Both the position numbers and the translations under genes were made by a program. A DNA stretch of 64,000 nt from Cenococcum geophilum 1.58 (lineage: Eukaryota > Ascomycota > Dothideomycetes > Gloniales > Gloniaceae), in the NCBI GenBank assembly GCA_001692895.1, contig KV748180.1, positions 738,195-802,194 of the forward strand. The letters run 5' to 3'. Below, in pieces: positions 10,880 through 23,412 of the stretch (position 1 is the first letter of the stretch; each line of letters opens with the position of its first letter). Below the pieces are notes generated by a model. The model saw only the letters and a program-made list of their open reading frames with translations, had not been told where the DNA came from and ran no database searches.

Positions 10880-12818
10880 CCCTGGCTACAGTTATTCTAA
10901 GACGCTAAGGCACTTTCGGGCTTTAAAGGCCTTAATTAGATTATTATTATATATATATATCTTATCTTCCTAAGTGTTTTCGCTATTAGAATACCCTTTT
11001 TACTTAACTAAATACTAGACTTTCCTATATCTACTAACTTAGTAGACGCGCTTTTTAACTAACCATTTAATAGTAAACTGGTTATCTTCTATATTTATAG
11101 TAGTAAGTAGGCTAATATCTTAAATAGCTTATATAGAGGTTAATTCTCCAATATTATCCTTATTATATTTAGCTGGTAATAGTAGGCTACTAATCCGCAG
11201 ATTAGAAGTAGAGGTATGTCTTAAGTATATGTTATAAGGGGCTATACTAAAATTAATATACCTAGGGCTAAGTAGATTAGCACTATTAAGAATAACTAGA
11301 GTATTTAGAGTGCTATACTCCTACTTCCTAATCTCTATATATTTTAAGCTTAGAGTAGTATTAGTTAAGTCCTTTAGTTTTACGCCGTAAAATAAAGCTT
11401 TAATAGTTAAATAGTCCTCTATATTTCTTATGTATATAAGATAATCTATACCTTGGTTAGACGCCATAATCTTAGCCGTTAGTTATTAATATATACGCAA
11501 TGTTAAAGTTATATTGGAATCTTTTTAATTTAGAGTAAGCGTTCTATCTTTATTAGGGTTTGTAAGGTCTACTATATTAATTATATTATATTTAGATATT
11601 ATACTACTTTGGGCCACTACTTAAGGGAGAAGTTTAGGGTTAATTTTCTTAAGTATCTTACTATATATAGATGGCGGCGGGGTATTAGTATTAGAAAAGC
11701 TTTTATTTTTAGTTTAGCTACTATTTATATAACTGCCGAAATCTAATATTAAACGGCTTAAGGGTGTTATAGATTTATTAAATAGGTATTAGCTAATGCT
11801 TTTTATTATCTTATTAATGAAACCGTATCCTACTTTAGCTAGAGCTTTATTACTTATGCTTAATTTCTTCTTATAGCCGGACCTCTACCTTTTAACCTTA
11901 GCCGGCTAAATTTCCGCCTTATAGTCTTCTTTTAATCTTTTTAGTAATTTTAGTTCTTTAATAAAATTAAGGCAATAAATATCTTAAAGATAGAATTTTA
12001 GCTTTCTAACTAAATTAAATATCGCTCTATATTATAAACTTAGGTAAAGGTAATTTTAGAGGTTTGTTTTTATCTAGGATATCTATATACCTATAGATAT
12101 GCCTTTTCTATATAGCCGATTTTAGGAAATTAATATATCCGCAATATAGCTGGCGTAGTACTACTAAGGTAAAAAGGATAGTAGCTAGTAGTAGTAAGTA
12201 CCCTATTATATATAAGAGGGTCATATTAAATAGAAAGTGTCTTACGGTCGTCTAAACACGCTTAGTAGTAGTTTCTCTATTATACTTCCCTAAAAATTTA
12301 CTAGTTATATTAAAAGCATAGCTTAAAAAAGCCATTATAACTCTTCTTATAGTAGTTATATATATGCCTCTAATTATAAGTGGTCTTTGTCTTTATATCG
12401 CTAAGTAGAGATTAAGCTATTTTCTACTAGCCTATTAAGTTAGAGTAATAGTACTTCTTTAGCTCTAAGCTTGGTTAAAACTCTACTTTAGTACCCTTTT
12501 ATTATAGCGTAACTATATTATAGAGAGCGCTAAGACCTATAGGACTTTGTAAAGTAGCGATCTTAAAAAAAAAACAGATATAAGGCGGTCCTATTTAGGT
12601 ATAAAAAATTAAGTTTAGTTAAATATAGTCTGGTAGTAGTATAGTAAGGTATTATCCTTACTATTAATATCTAGTCTATATAGCTGTACCTTTTACTACT
12701 TACGGAGTTTTTTAGTAGTTAGTTTACGTTTCTATATATAAAGCTCCTTTTAATAGGTTATAGAGTTTACGTCCTTCTTCCCTTTTAAAGCGGCAATATC
12801 CTCCTCTATATTAATATA
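10880..12818 (-). pseudogene. DUF3435 (captain-like tyrosine recombinase) pseudogene, C-terminal part with chromodomain
   Basis: This minus-strand segment shows the conserved C-terminal region of fungal DUF3435 proteins: an N-side stretch resembling VNSITYQKELY...KRKLTTKKL (about 12,730-12,800), SPIGLSALYNIVTL (about 12,500), a Cys-rich zone around LDDRKTLSIQYDPLIY (about 12,220) and a C2H2-like KLKFYLQDIYC (about 11,980). Several expected Cys and Gly residues are replaced through RIP. At least two frame changes are present. From about 12,000 to 10,900 a single frame runs on with only RIP-type stops and ends in a chromodomain. DUF3435 proteins are site-specific tyrosine recombinases, including those that move Starship elements. 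The remainder lies at 19639-19797 and 20490-22010. Confidence 0.8.
10930..11095 (-). other. chromodomain-like segment at the end of the DUF3435 frame
   Basis: Translation shows the chromodomain hallmarks in order: an opening FTIKWLVKKR..Y, then YLVK.KGYSNSENT.E with Trp codons turned to stops, then a closing NNLIKAF. Chromodomains bind methylated histone H3 tails. The segment is in the same frame as the DUF3435 tail for about 300 codons upstream, so it appears fused and is not a leftover of a neighbouring gypsy element. Confidence 0.75.
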
Positions 12819-12823
12819 TTTTA

Positions 12824-13048
12824 TATAAGGTAAGGATATAAATAGGGAGTCTAATAATGGAATAATAGGTATATTATATAGATAGAGACAAATCCTTAAG
12901 GGAAAAGGAGGAGTCTGTATATAAGGTAGGAAGGGTTTTCCTTAAGTATATATAAAGCACGTACCTTATGGGCAAGTCACCCCTAGGTTGCCCCAGGGTC
13001 GCCTATACCTTATAGCTATATAACTATCTACTTAGGTTTCACCTAATA
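12824..13048 (-). repeat. Gypsy-2 LTR, left (3' LTR)
   Basis: 225 bp, paired with 19414-19638. It begins as TA (from TG) and ends as TA (from CA). A C-rich run, the polypurine tract of the minus strand, follows at about 13,051-13,061. Confidence 0.9.
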
Positions 13049-16000
13049 ATACCCCCCCCCCTTTAAAAAGGGTCGTCCCTAATCCTTTATATACTTAAGC
13101 CTTAATAAAACCCCATAAAAAAAACCTTGGTAAGGAAAAAATTTAGAGGGGAAAGAGCGTTTTAATTTTTTATATAGAGAGACGGGTAGTATATATACGC
13201 GGCGCGAAGATATTAAGGAACTTTAACCGGCAGTTAAAGTTGTTTAATTAGTTAGATTTGCCTTACTAAAACTCCCCTACATTTAACCGAGCTAGTAACG
13301 ATTTTATATACCCGGTATAGAAAATCCTAATTGGTCTATTTAATAGGTAGAGCTAGTAGAGCTTAATACTATTACCTAAATTTAGTAGACTAGAAATATT
13401 CCAAAGTTCGCTTATATAGGTAGGTCGCTAGTACCTTGCGGGTAAGTCGTAGGTTATTTATATACAGTCAGATTCGTAAACGGTAAGGCTATATACCTAT
13501 TAAATCCGCCACTAACCCTACTTTGGCCTTACGCTATGCCGGCGTCGCGCCGTATATACTTCGTGGGTAGGTTATAGGTTACTTATATATAGCCAGATTA
13601 GGATAGTAAGGCTATATACCTATTAGACCCGCCGCTAACCTATACTTTAGCCTTATGCATTATCTGCGTAGTATATACGTAGAATAGTATATAAGTTATT
13701 AGTATAGGTTACCACCAGCGGGTTACTAGTAGGTTGTAAACTCTGGTTAAATAGACCCCGGTTATAGACGGGCCTATTTTCTAATATATAAATAATCTAC
13801 TTGGCTAGTATAAAGTAATAGACTAGGTTTAGAAAGGGTACTTTTTAAATCTAGGCTATAGTTCTTATAGCAACCATTACTTATTCTTTAATCCCTTAGG
13901 ACATTCTCTACTCCGCTTTAATGCAGGTTATATTTTAACAGCGGCGCTTACTTTTTACCTACGCTTCGGCTATAAGGCTAGGGTATCCCGCTTATGGTAC
14001 TTATCTAATAGTTATTAATAATTCTTAAGTTCTGTCTCGTATTTCCATTTATTATACTTATTTAGCCATTTTAGCTATTTAATGAGGTACTATAGTTATC
14101 TAGTATGATTTTAATAGGTAACGATTACTTCTACTTCCTAGCTGCCTTCCTTAAGCTCTTCTACTGCTAGGGGTTAAAACCTAGGGCGTAACCTATAAGG
14201 CTCTANTAGGGAGANATANAAGANTANGTAGAGCTATNCTATAGTANGNAGAAGCTCTAGCTTATATACTTACTGCCCTACGCGCTCTAGGATCTAAAAC
14301 GGTCCTATAAACTTATAGTTAAGCTTTTTATAGGGACGTTTTATACGGATATTCTTGGAGGAGAGCAGGACTTATTTATTAACGGCGAAGTGTTTAGCTA
14401 GGTAGTGATAATTGTAGTATTTTACCTAAAGCTTTTAAGCGTGTATTATTAACGTCGCCGCTACCTTATATATAAGGCGCAGGCGTTATAAATACGTTTT
14501 TGCGAGTTGGGCATTCGTTAACTCAGACCCCTCCCTACCTTATTAGGCGTCTTAAACGCTATCTAGGACTCTGTCTGGGACGTTTAGTAGCTAGCTATAG
14601 GCAAGCTTAATAGGAGAACGCCTCATCATAGCACGGACCTTAAAATTATAGGTAAAGGCTACTTCTTTAAGTAGGGAGGCCTAATTAAACTATTCCCAGT
14701 TTGTAAATATATATAGGTATATCTTAAGCTCTTAGTTCTAACGCTCTATTTAACTATCTATCTGCGGGTAAAATATAGTACTAATTTTACGTTAAATGCG
14801 GAGATAGTAGTATATGGTACTTTAGTACTCGCTTATAAATATACTACCCCTATTAGAGATAATATTATCTAAAGGCCCTATTTACATAAAGACTCTAAAT
14901 AAGAGTTCTGCGAGTTGCGTAGCATTAATTATTTTACGCACTAAATAGTAGCGTACTAGCTTCGTAAAATGGTCTATAAGGATAAGGACGGAGTTATACT
15001 TTACGCTATTAGGAGTCTTAGGCTCTAGGAAATCCGTAATAAAGTTAAGTAAATAATATTGCTAGGCTTAGGTAGGGACCTAAAGAGGCTATAGCTTACT
15101 ATAGGGTTTATAACGGCGCAATTTAGAGCGTTAGTAGGTATTATAATTATCTAGGTATTTATAGAGGTCCTAGGTAAGGCCATTCTAAGTATACTTCCGC
15201 GCGATTACCTTAAAGGTATAGTTAAAACTATAGTAGCCGCCTATAGAATCGTTATAATTCCGCTTAAGGATCTCCTATTATAGTAGTGTGTAATTTAGCA
15301 CCTAAACCTTATTATTTTGCCTTAGGAGTCCTTAACTATTAAGGGTATAGTCCTTATTACCAGTAGGAACTTATTTTTAGGTTAACTAATTATATATAGA
15401 GCGTATAAAGGCGTCCCTTTTTTATACTCCACGAATAAAATTAACTAGTAACTTAGGGGGTTATTCTATAAACGCCGTTTTAGCTAAAGCAGCTACTACT
15501 ACCTCTTGCTATAGTATGAGACTCTACGTAAAGTTAGTGCTAGCGAAGTAATATATAAGGCGTAGGTAACTTACTAGGTTATTATAGGGGACTATAGCCT
15601 AGGCTAAGGGGTCTTCCCTAGGGCTAAGCGCTATTAGGTTAGTTAAAGTGGTCTTAAAGAGAATAGTAGGACGCTCTTATCTGCCGGCGCTAAGTTTACA
15701 AGGGTTACTTATATACTACACGCATACTACTCACTAGTTTAGTGTAGTAGCACTAAGGCCGCCCATAAGGCCTATAACCTGCAACTTTTACTATAATATG
15801 GGTAGCATAGTATTAAGGATTATCCTCTTACTACTATCTTTAAAGCCTTTAGTATAATCCAAGCGCTAGGATAGTATATTAGCGGGATTTACTTTGCCTA
15901 GCTTATATTTAATCTTAAAATTAAACTTAGCTAGTTCCTTAATATACTAGGTCTAGCGAGTAAATAAGCTCTTAGTAGTTATAAAGTACCTAAGATTATT

Positions 16001-19000
16001 ATAATTGCAGAGCACGCGCGTTATATACGCGGCGTATTTAAGGTAATAGCGCCATGTCTTAAAGCATTACACTATAGCGAGTAGTTCTTTGTTATACATA
16101 TTATACCGTACTTTTAGGCTAGTAAGCTTCTAACTATAATAAGCGATTAAGTGCTAGTAGAGTTAATCTCCCTGCCCTAAAGGCTATAGATGTATACCGC
16201 TATAGGCATAATTAGAAGCATTAGTAATCACTATTAGAGGTAAATTAGGGTTAAAGTAGCGAAGTAGAGAAGCCTATATAAACGCAGCGCGTAGCTTATA
16301 AAACGCCTACTATGCGTTATTAAGCTAGGACTAAGGTTAATACTATTTAATAAGCCCTTTTAACTTACGCTTTTACTTCTTCTCCCTATCTAACGTTAGG
16401 TCGCGATATGCCTATATAAGATATGTGTATAGGGGGTATACGGTATCCAAATAGTTCCAGATAAATTGCCTATAGAAGTTAGTAAAGCTAAGGAAGACCT
16501 AGATGTCCCTATAGGACTTAGGCTTAGGCTATTCCTTAATAGCTTTTATATGGTTAAGGTCTATTATAATACCCCTAGGGGTAATAATAAAGCCTAGGAA
16601 CTTAACGTTCTTAATATAAAAGATATATTTTAATAGTTTGGCGTATAAGCCCTAAGCGCAGAGCTATCGCAGTACCTGCTTAATATACTCAATATCCTTA
16701 TCCTTATTATTTAAGTAAATAAGAATATTATTTAGGTAGACTATATAGATGGTATCTATTAGGGTTTTTAGAGCTTTATAAATATAGCTCTAGAAAGTTA
16801 TAGGGGTGTTAGTAAGACTAAAGGGTATTACTAGGTACTTAAAGTAACTATAGCGTGTCTTAAATATGGTCTTCTATTTATCTCCCTTTTTAATATAAAT
16901 CCTATAGTACGCATTATAAAGATCTAGCTTTATAAATACCTTTGCATAGCTAAGCCTATTAAAGAGTTCACCGACTAGCGGTAGGGGGTACCGATTCTTA
17001 ATTATAATCTTATTTAGGCGTCTATAGTCGACGTATAGCCGTATTATACCGTCTGCTTTCGGTATAAAGAGGATAGGCGCTCTAGTAGGCGACTTACTAG
17101 GCCTAATCTAGCCCCTTTTAAGAGCACTGTTTAGGTACTTTTATAAGATCTATAACTCTTTCTATAAGAGGTTATAGAGGGGTATTTATGGTAGTGTTTT
17201 ACCTTCTTCTAAGTTGATTATATAGTTGTACTTAGAGTTCTGCGGTAGTATACTTGCTAGCTTATTAGAGAAGATATTAATTTCCTCCTTATATATATCT
17301 AGTAGACTAGGGGCTATAGAGGTTAAAGTAACTATTATATAGTAGTGTGCTTTTAGGAGCTAGTAGAGAGAAGGGTGTAGCCAATATGCGTTTTATAGGT
17401 ATGCTTACACTAAGAGTGCATACAGCTCTACTATAGTATACTTAATAGTTTTAGGGTTTTAATTACCTCCCCCTTATATATAGGTGATCTGTGCTAGCAC
17501 CGGAGGGTCTCTATAGGTACTCGCTATTAGTGGCAGCAGGTCCTCTACTATATTTATAACTAGTATCTCTACGTCTAAAGGGTCTGTATGGGTACTCGCT
17601 ATTAGTAACAATAGGTCCTCTATTATATTTACGACTGGCGTAAAAAAGGAGTCTTCTAGCCATAGTAAATAGACTATTTTGCCAGCTATAATATCTACTA
17701 GGAAAGTATTAAGGGTAACTATCTAGAGGCGTTTAGGGTCTAAAGTACCCTAGATAAACTGTTTAGAATGGAAGCTAATTAATAGATCTACTTCCGCGAG
17801 CTAATCCTATTTAAGAACTATATTATAACTATTAAATAAGCCGCCCTAAAAGGTCTGCGGGCCGATAGTGTAAGGGGTACCCTAGAAGTCGCTAGTGGTG
17901 ACTATTAGATTATAGGTATCCTAGATTATTATTTAGTTACTATTAAGGAAACGTGCGATAGGTTTACGTAAATATAGCGCGTAGCGTATAGGCAGGTTAA
18001 ACCTATAGACGACGTCTTAATTAATAAGGTTGATTTAGTACCTATTATCGTATAAAGTATATAGGCGGACTTTGCCCTAGGGCGTATCTATTATAATATA
18101 TACTATAATGCGTTTCTTCTCTCCCTCTATATTAGGCCCTAGTTGCAGTTAAGAGAGATATATTACTAGGGCTTTATATTTCCGAAGGCCGAGCTAACTT
18201 CTTTCTATTAGCCTACATCTAGTATTCCTTACAGTAGCCACCTGTGGTCCTTTAACTTACGTGCGTAGTACTAGTATTTAGGGGGTCCCCTAAGCTATCT
18301 AGCTTTTAGGTAATCTCCCTAGAAGTTTACTTAAAGTATTGCCCTTTTTAGGTTCTATTCCCTAAGCCTAACTCTATAAAGCCTATGCTGCGACCGCGCT
18401 TCGTACGCGATAATTTGCCGCTGCTACTTACGCGATCTTCCGCGAGCTTCGTAGTATTAAGCAATTACTCTATACAGCTGATTTTATTAAAGAGGTCTTT
18501 AGCGGTTCTTACCCGTTAGGCGAAGTTCTGGCAGAAGAGCTCTGCTTATAGGTAGGCTAGAAGATATAAAAACTAAAAGTCTACCTATTATTTAAAATTA
18601 ATAAAAGGGGTATAAGAGAAGAGGTCTTCTAAGCTACGTATATAGGCTAGGAAGATATTAAACCTCTAGTTCTCCTTTATAACAGCTATATAGTATATTA
18701 TAGCGTTATTAAAGCGTCTTACTATAGGGTTCCTAATTTGGTTTTGGACTATAGTCTTAAACTTATCCTATAGTAAAGGACCCTTATCCTTAGTGCCTAA
18801 CCAGCAATAAACTAGTTAGGCGATTGTCTTTTCTTTTATAAGACCTTTAATGGCCTAGCGCGTGCGTCGCTTATAGTTATAGTCGGCGTTATTAACCTTA
18901 AATCGGTTCTTAACTACGGCAATCCACTAGTTAAAATACTATTAAGTAGTACCGCTAATATTAGGTAGTAACTTCTTAACTAGGGCGTTAAGATTTAATT

Positions 19001-19413
19001 AGCGTATACGTTCGCCATATAACTTATACTCTTTACTAAAGAGGTAACGGGAGGGCTTTATTAAATTAATAATACTCTATAAGTTAGCTATTTTCTTAGC
19101 TAGCTTATCTAGCTCCTTTATATTAGCGGTATTAGGTAGGATACTAGTAACCTTACTAAGCTCTTATTAAGCCTAGGTATATAAGTTAAACTAGTCTTTA
19201 GCGTTTATAGATATCTAATCGTTTTAAGATTTAGAAAATGGCTTAGATGCTACTAGTGTACTTTTAGCGGTTTTGTCTATACTAGATCCTAAGGCGTTCT
19301 ACAGTCGCATCGCTAGCGTATTACCGTTAGGTATAGGCGTCGGTTTTCTTTTTAGAGGCATTATAGAAAAATTGAACCAGCTATCCTCCTAAGGGGATTA
19401 GTAAGGATTTAAA

Positions 19414-19638
19414 TATAAGGTAAAGATGTAGATAGGGAGTCCAATAATAAAACAATAGGTATATTATATAGATAGAGACGAATCCTTAAGGGAAAAGAAG
19501 GAGTCTGTATGTAAGGTAGGAAGGGTTTTTCTTAAGTATATGTAGAGTACGTGCCTTACGGGTGAGTTACCCCTAGGTTGCCCCAGGGTCGCCCATACCT
19601 TGCGGCTATATAACTATCTACTTAGGTTTTACCTAACA
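19414..19638 (-). repeat. Gypsy-2 LTR, right (5' LTR)
   Basis: 225 bp, paired with 12824-13048. It keeps more original GC (for example accttgcggc near 19,600) than its partner, so RIP is uneven between the two. Confidence 0.9.
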
Positions 19639-19797
19639 TTTTAAGCTATTCTTAAATTTATACTGCTTCTCTACTAGGAGAAATTACTATAGTTTTAGGT
19701 TATAAGGGAGAGATAAACTGTAGAAAAGGTTATTAATAATACTATATAGTTTAGTACTAAAGTAGCTCGCCTAGCTATCTATACCACTATTATTAGG
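19639..19797 (-). pseudogene. DUF3435 pseudogene, middle fragment
   Basis: This is a short stretch between Gypsy-2 and the fold-back element. Read on the minus strand it gives GIDSQASYFSTKLYSIINNL followed by SLSLPYNLKL. This is the segment that follows the recombinase core in DUF3435 proteins. It continues directly into the part left of Gypsy-2 once that insertion is removed. Confidence 0.75.
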
Positions 19798-19799
19798 TA

Positions 19800-20487
19800 T
19801 AACGTAATCCATAAGCTAGTGGCCCACCCCAAAAACTCACTAAAACCCCCAAAAATCGTTCTTCAATATCTTAATAACAGCTTAATAACAAATTATAATA
19901 AATTATAATTAGACTTTTATACTTATTTTAAGACCTCTATTAAAGTTTTAGAGTAATTAAATTAGCTATTATTACTGTATAATTACAGCACCTATTGTAC
20001 CAACCGCGTGCTTACGCGTTCGGTACACCAGGTACGCGTTTACGCGTTTAGTGCACCAACCACTCGCTTACGCGTCTGGTGCACTTATGAAGCACTGACT
20101 AATCAGGGGGGAGGTGCATCAGTATATAGACCACGTAGTCTGCTTTATACAATCGACAGTCACCATCCAAACAAGCATACGATACTACATGTATTTCGTG
20201 CCCGTGGATACGACTCACTCGTGCTATTAAATTGGTACGAACAATTACTATATTAAGATTTAGCTCTTAAATTTAAGCCTAATTATTATATCTTAAAAAC
20301 CACTTATTAAATTACTTTAAAACTTTAATGGGGGTCTTAAAATAGGTAAAAGAGTCTAATTTTAAATTTTTATAATTTATTGTTAAGCGGTTGTTAAGAT
20401 ATTAAAGAACGATCTTTGGTTTTTTTTAGTGGGGTTTTAAATTGAGCCACTCGCTTATACTGGGCCACTAGCTTGTAAATCACGTTA
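19800..20487. mobile_element. fold-back DNA element (MITE-like, Tc1/mariner-pogo type) with a TA target
   Basis: The ends are imperfect inverted repeats: taacgtaatccataagctag at the left and its counterpart at the right. Pairing extends imperfectly for about 170 bp into each arm, including matching 'aaaactcactaaaacccc' type stretches. TA flanks both ends (19798-19799, 20488-20489). No transposase frame is present, and the centre is occupied by a solo LTR. The end sequence resembles Fot1/pogo-type termini; the superfamily is inferred. Confidence 0.75.
19976..20243 (+). mobile_element. solo LTR of the Copia-1 family
   Basis: 268 bp, starting TGTA and ending ACA, with an exact 5-bp target duplication attac (19971-19975 and 20244-20248). 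It matches the Copia-1 LTRs but is almost free of RIP, keeping for example 'acgcgtctggtgcac'. It arose by LTR-LTR recombination after insertion into the fold-back element. Confidence 0.93.
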
Positions 20488-20489
20488 TA

Positions 20490-22010
20490 GTAATTATTAA
20501 ATATATTTAAATCTCTCTACCTAGTGTGCTTTATTTTTTAAGTAACTAAATATAGCTTATCTTTACTAGAAATTAATTAGTAAGTAGCCTAAAAATAAAA
20601 GAAATAACTAGATATATACTAATCTAGTATAAGCCCTCCGCCCTAAAGTTATAAATTATAGGCGGTTAAGGGTATCCTATATAGATACCTAGCGCTTTAA
20701 GGCGAAAGCTAAATATGTTTACCTTCTTAATTTTCTATCTTATAGATATACTCTTAAAGAAAGGTATATTAAGTATACTTTTTATTATTATAAATAAAGC
20801 ATCTTCCCCTTTAATAGTACTATATTAAGGAGCTCTTTAATAATATTATAGTTCCTAAATGCCTTTACTATAATAAGTATAGCCAGTATTAGGAGTACAG
20901 GGCTGTAAATAAGAGGTATTAATACTATACCCTTATATAAAGTATGTTCTAGCCTGCTAATATAAGAATTAAAACTGCCGCTTAATTTAATAAGCTAAGT
21001 AACCTAGCGCTTACCTCTTATCTAGTATTATAGTTATATTCTTAGCATCTTAAATAATTTAAATGGCAAACTCTACATTTCTATGCTTATTGCGAAATAC
21101 TCTAAAGGTTATATCTTATATTATAACTAAGTTAATCTATTTACATACTACGCTATATATATACGTATTAGGGAGGGAGGGGTTTCCTTACTTTATAGTG
21201 TAAACCCTAGCTAGAACCCGCTTAATAGCTAAACTTAATATACCTACTAACTTATATAAAGAATAAATAATAGCTATAAGATCCGCTTAATTATTTACTT
21301 TTATTACTAGTTATTTATACGTAATCCAATCTGCCGTTTATAGCTGCCTTTTTAAATAAATTAAGTAGTTCTTAGTTATAAACCTTTTCAGCCTTTTTTA
21401 TAGGTATTTTTAGTTTATTAGCTAGTGGGTCTTTAATAAACTAAATAAGATTAGAACTCTAATAAGAAGAAAATAGGGAAATATAGATAGAATATATATT
21501 TATAATAAAGGCGACTCGTAGGCGCTAAGCAGGCGAGTCCCAAAAGGCGGGGAGATGGATCACGGGGTTTTCTCATTTTTCTTAAATAGAGTTTTCTCCC
21601 CACATGTAAATAAGGAGTAGTCCGCGTGGGCCCAATAGGGATCCGAATCGGACGTTAAGCAATGAATTATTATTATATTTATAATAAAGAGGGTTATATT
21701 TACGGGTATTATAGTATTAATATAATACTAGCTAGTTATAAAATCTTTCTAGTACTAGCCAATAGTTAGATTATTCTTAACACTATTAATACTATATACT
21801 ATATTCTTAATAAAATCTTTTAAGGATACTAGGTTATATAGAGAAGAACTAAGATTTTCTTTAGCGAATTTATTTAATAAAGGGTTAGAGTGGGATAGAA
21901 TCCAACCGCTATAGTATACTAATTATAACTTACTAATACTACAGCTCTACCTTTCTAAGATAAGCTTTCTTTATCTTTAGCTTAAAGCGCTTTAAACTTT
22001 AGTACCATCT
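20490..22010 (-). pseudogene. DUF3435 pseudogene, N-terminal and recombinase-core part
   Basis: Minus-strand translation follows DUF3435 order. An N-terminal helical region with SLKDFIKNIVYSINSVKNNL lies at about 21,830. After the LINE fragment comes KYLQKRLKRFITKNYLIYLK (about 21,370). The core follows with SRLEHTLYKGIVLIPLIYSP (about 20,930), IKELLNIVLLKGKMLYL (about 20,810) and YNFRAEGLY (about 20,640), the last near where the catalytic RxxR part is expected. Many Gln, Arg and Trp codons are now stops. No upstream start was fixed; the frame fades near 22,010. Confidence 0.7.
21511..21673 (+). mobile_element. LINE 3'-end fragment (severely 5'-truncated)
   Basis: A 163-bp insertion between exact 16-bp duplications, tatatttataataaag (21495-21510 and 21674-21689). 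It ends in a TTA-repeat tail. It matches the reverse complement of about 51,575-51,740, including 'gtccgcgtgggcccaatagg'. It is little affected by RIP, as expected for a repeat too short to be detected. Confidence 0.88.
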
Positions 22011-22961
22011 ATACTCTCCCTACTTTAATTAGAGCCCTTTACCCTTACTATAGTAAGGAACTCACGAGGGTTTTTTTTAGGTATTTTATAAAGAAATAAA
22101 CAAGGCAAGTAGAAGCTAAGGTAAAGAAAAAAGGGAAGAGGAATATAAAGATAGGCTTATAAAAGCGGACGGGCGAGCTACGGAATAGCAGGTAAAAGGA
22201 AAAAGAGAAAGGGAGAGAGAGAGAGAGAGGAGATCTTATAGTAAGAGATAAGGCACCTCCTCTTTAACTAACACCTTTAGGGACGCCACATTAGATACGG
22301 GCGCAGCTTAAAACGGGCAAATGCTCTATTTTAAAGGGAGCCTAGTTTTAGGAACCCTATAGGCCTAAAACGCGGCCCTTAAGATCGTTATATAGAGTTA
22401 ATAATTTGCATTAGTAAGGACGTAGCACTTTTAAGGCATAATTAGTTAATAAAGATAGAGGAGTAGTAACGTAACTAAGCAGCCTAAGTATAACCTAAGT
22501 AAGAGGGTAAGCAGCCTAAGCAGCGGGTAAGTTAAGGGTGCTTAGCGCCTAAGTAGAGCGGTAATGCTAACTAACTAAATCGGATTCCGCCGAGGGGAGT
22601 TTTAGTCTATAACTACTGTTATTAATATTAATTAGTAGTCCGTATACTAATAAGTAAGTAAAGAATAAGGACTCTGTCTTATTTAAACTATAAAGAAAAG
22701 AAGCTATTTATATATAAGATAGGTATCTAAAATAGGAAAGGGGGGGGGGTATATAACTAAAATGGGGGTAGTAGTATAACTGGAATAGGAATAAGGACAG
22801 GGTAATAGACTAAATTTAACCTAAATCGACAGTTAGTATCGTCGCATTAATTAAGAATTACCTTAATAGCGGTAAACTCTACCTCTAATACTTCCTCCTT
22901 ACGCTTGTACTATATCGGTAATATTTATATTTTAGTATTTTTAGGCGCATTTAATAGGGCG
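22011..22961. other. RIP-degraded sequence between DUF3435 and Gypsy-3
   Basis: No gene is visible. It contains a purine-rich stretch with a (GA)n run at 22,212-22,229 and a G run near 22,741. It may hold the promoter and 5' region of the DUF3435 gene. Confidence 0.5.
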
Positions 22962-23208
22962 TAACTATTACGGCGCTGGTGGAAACTAGTAGATTATAGC
23001 GGACAGTTATAGATAGTCGTAGATAGTTTTATATAGTTCTAGATAGTTGCCGTTATATAACTAGAGGATTATATATAACGTTAAGCGGCGCTACCCTCCG
23101 TCTCCTTTTCTTTCTTTAGCTTTAGATCCTTGTTTATAGACTACTAATTATATAGGCTTACGCGTCCCTCTTACTGTACTCGTGCCTTAATTAACTAAGT
23201 CGCTAATA
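22962..23208 (+). repeat. Gypsy-3 5' LTR
   Basis: 247 bp, homologous to 54540-54799. Nearly all differences are C-to-T or G-to-A in this copy (for example tccttgttta versus tcctcgttta), apart from a 13-bp or longer length difference near the start. Confidence 0.9.
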
Positions 23209-23412
23209 TTATTTAAAGCTTAACTACCCTTTCTTCTTAAGAAGGAACTTAAATATATTTATAGACTATAAACTAGAATAGAATACAGAATTAGACCTAA
23301 AGAATATTACTAAAACTAGAAGAATAGAAAAGAATAATAAGACCTATAGAATACGTATAGATTAAAACCCCTATAAAATCCTACTAGAAGTTACCCTAAT
23401 AACTATACTACG

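Larger units (their letters stand above)
12824..19638 (-). mobile_element. Gypsy-2, full-length Ty3/gypsy chromovirus, RIP-inactivated
   Basis: A 6815-bp element with two 225-bp LTRs and an exact 5-bp target duplication, tttta (12819-12823 and 19639-19643). It lies inside the DUF3435 pseudogene. On the minus strand the reverse-transcriptase motif appears as YLNNILIY (about 16,715-16,740), a possible gag zinc knuckle lies near 18,210, and a chromodomain sits at about 13,990-14,145 before the left LTR. Frames carry RIP-type stops throughout. Eight ambiguous bases lie at 14,206-14,249. Confidence 0.92.

Noticed and set aside
20008..20256. An 82-codon plus-strand frame
   Set aside because: It lies almost entirely in the solo Copia-1 LTR, which is bounded by an exact target duplication.
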